In this document: piece after piece, positions 62,653-64,000 of the stretch
Position numbering within the stretch: position 1 is the stretch's first letter
How the letters are laid out: the number at the start of each line of letters is the position of its first letter
Source: Parerythrobacter jejuensis
GTDB taxonomy: Bacteria; Pseudomonadota; Alphaproteobacteria; Sphingomonadales; Sphingomonadaceae
NCBI RefSeq assembly: GCF_039536765.1
Contig: NZ_BAAAZF010000001.1
Span: 930,001 to 994,000 of the forward strand
Length of the DNA stretch: 64,000 bases
Direction of reading: 5' to 3'
Notes under the pieces: generated by a model
What the model was told of the DNA's origin: nothing
Seen by the model: the letters and a program-made list of their open reading frames with translations, nothing else
Databases searched by the model: none
Position numbers and translations under genes: made by a program

Positions 62653-63114
62653 TCAGGCAACCGTAGCCTTCACGATCTTGCCCGGCTCGGCGGGTGGCTC
62701 ACCCTGGGGCAAGGCATCGATGTGGTCCATGCCGTCGGTGACCTGACCCCAGACCGTGTATTGGCCATCGAGGAAATGGGCATCGTCGAAGCAGATGAAG
62801 AACTGGCTGTTAGCGCTGTCAGGCACCTGGGTCCGTGCCATCGAGCAAGTTCCGCGGGTGTGCGGCTCAGCGTTGAATTCCGCCTTCAGATCGGGCTTGT
62901 CGCTACCGCTCATGCCGGTGCCGGTCGGATCACCGCCCTGCGCCATAAAGCCGGGGATCACGCGGTGGAACACCACGCCATCATAGAAGCCTTCACCGGC
63001 GAGTTCGGTAATCCGCTCGACATGGCCGGGGGCGAGATCGGGGCGCAGTTTGATGACCACGTCGCCCCCTTCGCCATTGCCGGTGTCGAGCGTGAGGGTG
63101 AGAGTATCGGCCAT
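62653..63114 (-). CDS. peptidylprolyl isomerase (cyclophilin type)
   Basis: A 153-residue cytoplasmic cyclophilin. Core motifs: FYDGVVFHRVIPGFMAQGGD then PTGTGMSGS, with the active-site Arg in VFHRV; EFNAEPHTRGTCSMARTQVP, DSANSQFFICFDDAHFLDGQ and YTVWGQVTDGMDHIDAL. No signal peptide, so it is the PpiB-like form. It is followed by the lipase gene on the same strand and is divergent from mgtE. Confidence 0.94.
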   Translation of the reverse strand: MADTLTLTLDTGNGEGGDVVIKLRPDLAPGHVERITELAGEGFYDGVVFHRVIPGFMAQGGDPTGTGMSGSDKPDLKAEFNAEPHTRGTCSMARTQVPDSANSQFFICFDDAHFLDGQYTVWGQVTDGMDHIDALPQGEPPAEPGKIVKATVA

Positions 63115-63214
63115 AGTCTAATCTCCTGTGGAATCTTGCGCCCCGATATAGAGATGCATGGCCCGATGTCACCCCGTGCCTTGCAATCATCGACCAGCCG
63201 CTTAGACGGGCGAC

Positions 63215-64000
63215 ATGGGGATCGATGAGCGCCAGGACGAAGACGTGATGCTCGCCGAAATGGCGGAGGATGGCGCGCGCCCCGATGACCGGATCGATGA
63301 CGAACGGCTCGACGAAGAAAACACGCTCAAACCCGAATATGTCCGCGCGGTTCGCGATGCCCTCGATGCAGGCGAAAACACGACCGTCTATGATCTGGTC
63401 GAGCCACTGCACCCTGCTGACATCGCCGACTTGCTCGAGCTGTTTGACAAGGACGACCGGGCCCAGCTGACGGCTGCTATCAGTGACTTGATGAGTTCGG
63501 ACGTGGTGGCCGAGCTCAACGATTATGTCCGCGAGGACATGATGGAGGCGCTGCCTGCCGATGCCGTGGCGCAGATCGCCGAACAGCTCGAGACCGATGA
63601 TGCTGTCCAGCTGATCGAGGATCTCGACGCGCCCGACCAGGCCGCCATCCTGGCCGAGATGGAACCGGAAGACCGGGCCGCGATCGAAAGCGCGCTTGCC
63701 TATCCGGAAGAAACGGCCGGCCGCCTGATGAGCCGTGGCTTTGTCGCGGTGCCGGAAAGCATGACCGTTGGCGACCTGATCGACTACCTGCGCAGGGAAG
63801 GTGATCTGGCGGTCGAGTTCTTCGAAGTCTTCGTTGTCGATGCCTCGCACCATCCGGTCGGCACCTGTGCTCTCAGCTGGATCCTTACGACCCCGCGCCA
63901 AATCGCTCTCACCGATGTGATGAAGCGCGACCAGACGCTGATCCCCGTTACGCTCGACCAGGAAGAGGTCGCGCTGATGTTCCAGAAATACGGCCTGATC
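63215..64000 (+). CDS. mgtE: magnesium transporter MgtE (partial, runs off window end)
   Basis: The first 262 residues are present; the reading frame is open to the last base. Residues about 45-150 form the MgtE N domain (LVEPLHPADIADLLELFDKD, VAQIAEQLETDDAVQLIEDL and the ILAEMEPEDRAAIESALAYP then EETAGRLMSRGFVAVPES motif). The first CBS unit follows (MTVGDLIDYLRREGDLAVEF). In MgtE these parts gate the Mg2+ channel, and the TM domain lies beyond the window. ATG at 63215 is the best start. Confidence 0.93.
   Translation, partial: MGIDERQDEDVMLAEMAEDGARPDDRIDDERLDEENTLKPEYVRAVRDALDAGENTTVYDLVEPLHPADIADLLELFDKDDRAQLTAAISDLMSSDVVAELNDYVREDMMEALPADAVAQIAEQLETDDAVQLIEDLDAPDQAAILAEMEPEDRAAIESALAYPEETAGRLMSRGFVAVPESMTVGDLIDYLRREGDLAVEFFEVFVVDASHHPVGTCALSWILTTPRQIALTDVMKRDQTLIPVTLDQEEVALMFQKYGLI

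Overview
The window is a stretch of core chromosome from an alphaproteobacterium. It is most likely a member of the Sphingomonadales, and probably close to Erythrobacteraceae. The grounds are family-level recognition: the style of the ribosomal proteins, a MucR-type regulator, Flp-pilus TadE/TadG proteins, the miaB-phoH-ybeY-corC-like block, a class II DAHP synthase, a short RecO and many GTG/TTG starts in tightly overlapping operons. I see no phage, insertion sequence, CRISPR array or plasmid function.

Region by region: (1) 1-7,951, minus strand, holds the str and S10 ribosomal operons (promoter at 7,923-7,951, then rpsL, rpsG, fusA, tuf; later rpsJ, rplC, partial rplD). An FkbM-type methyltransferase sits between tuf and rpsJ, with an intrinsic terminator on each side. 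The rpsL-rpsG and rpsJ-rplC gaps hold strong RNA hairpins. (2) 7,978-11,875 holds three unrecognised exported or membrane proteins, a GcvA-like LysR regulator and apaG. (3) 12,060-15,822 is a TadG-TadE-TadE pilus-associated operon with a candidate CtrA box. (4) 15,848-22,712 holds glutamate dehydrogenase, metZ with a DsbA-fold isomerase, two related tiny exported membrane proteins, a TetR regulator with a palindromic operator array, and a PMT-like mannosyltransferase. (5) 22,721-27,811 holds a DPM1-GtrA fusion, leuB, recO, a UbiK-like protein, tspO and tlyA. (6) 27,812-28,447 is a gene-poor gap carrying an 18-codon ORF whose Shine-Dalgarno matches the 16S tail over 13 bases, followed by a terminator and hairpins. 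(7) 28,448-31,902 is the coupled chain ilvE-trhO-GST-araC. (8) 31,947-35,848 holds a serine hydrolase and a LysR regulator divergent from a pirin-azoreductase-DoxX operon. (9) 36,409-42,367 holds an NAD synthase carrying an N-terminal HTH, topoisomerase IB, a YghU-like GST, a GPH-type transporter and tRNA-Gln. (10) 42,380-47,260 is an ergothioneine operon (egtB, egtD) extended by a DUF5996 protein, an FAD oxidoreductase and a retropepsin-like membrane protease. (11) 47,381-64,000 is housekeeping: DAHP synthase, M16 protease, nfuA, rutE-like, tsaB-rimI, mucR, fur, plsC, miaB-phoH-ybeY-corC-like, LysR, a nucleotidyltransferase-fold protein, a lipase lipoprotein, cyclophilin and the start of mgtE.

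Most genes are ordinary core functions. The least ordinary items are the HTH-NadE fusion with a palindrome beside its start, the extended-SD micro-ORF, the coupling of DUF5996 to egtBD, the FkbM gene between the str and S10 operons, and the pair of tiny signal-peptide/membrane/acidic-tail proteins.
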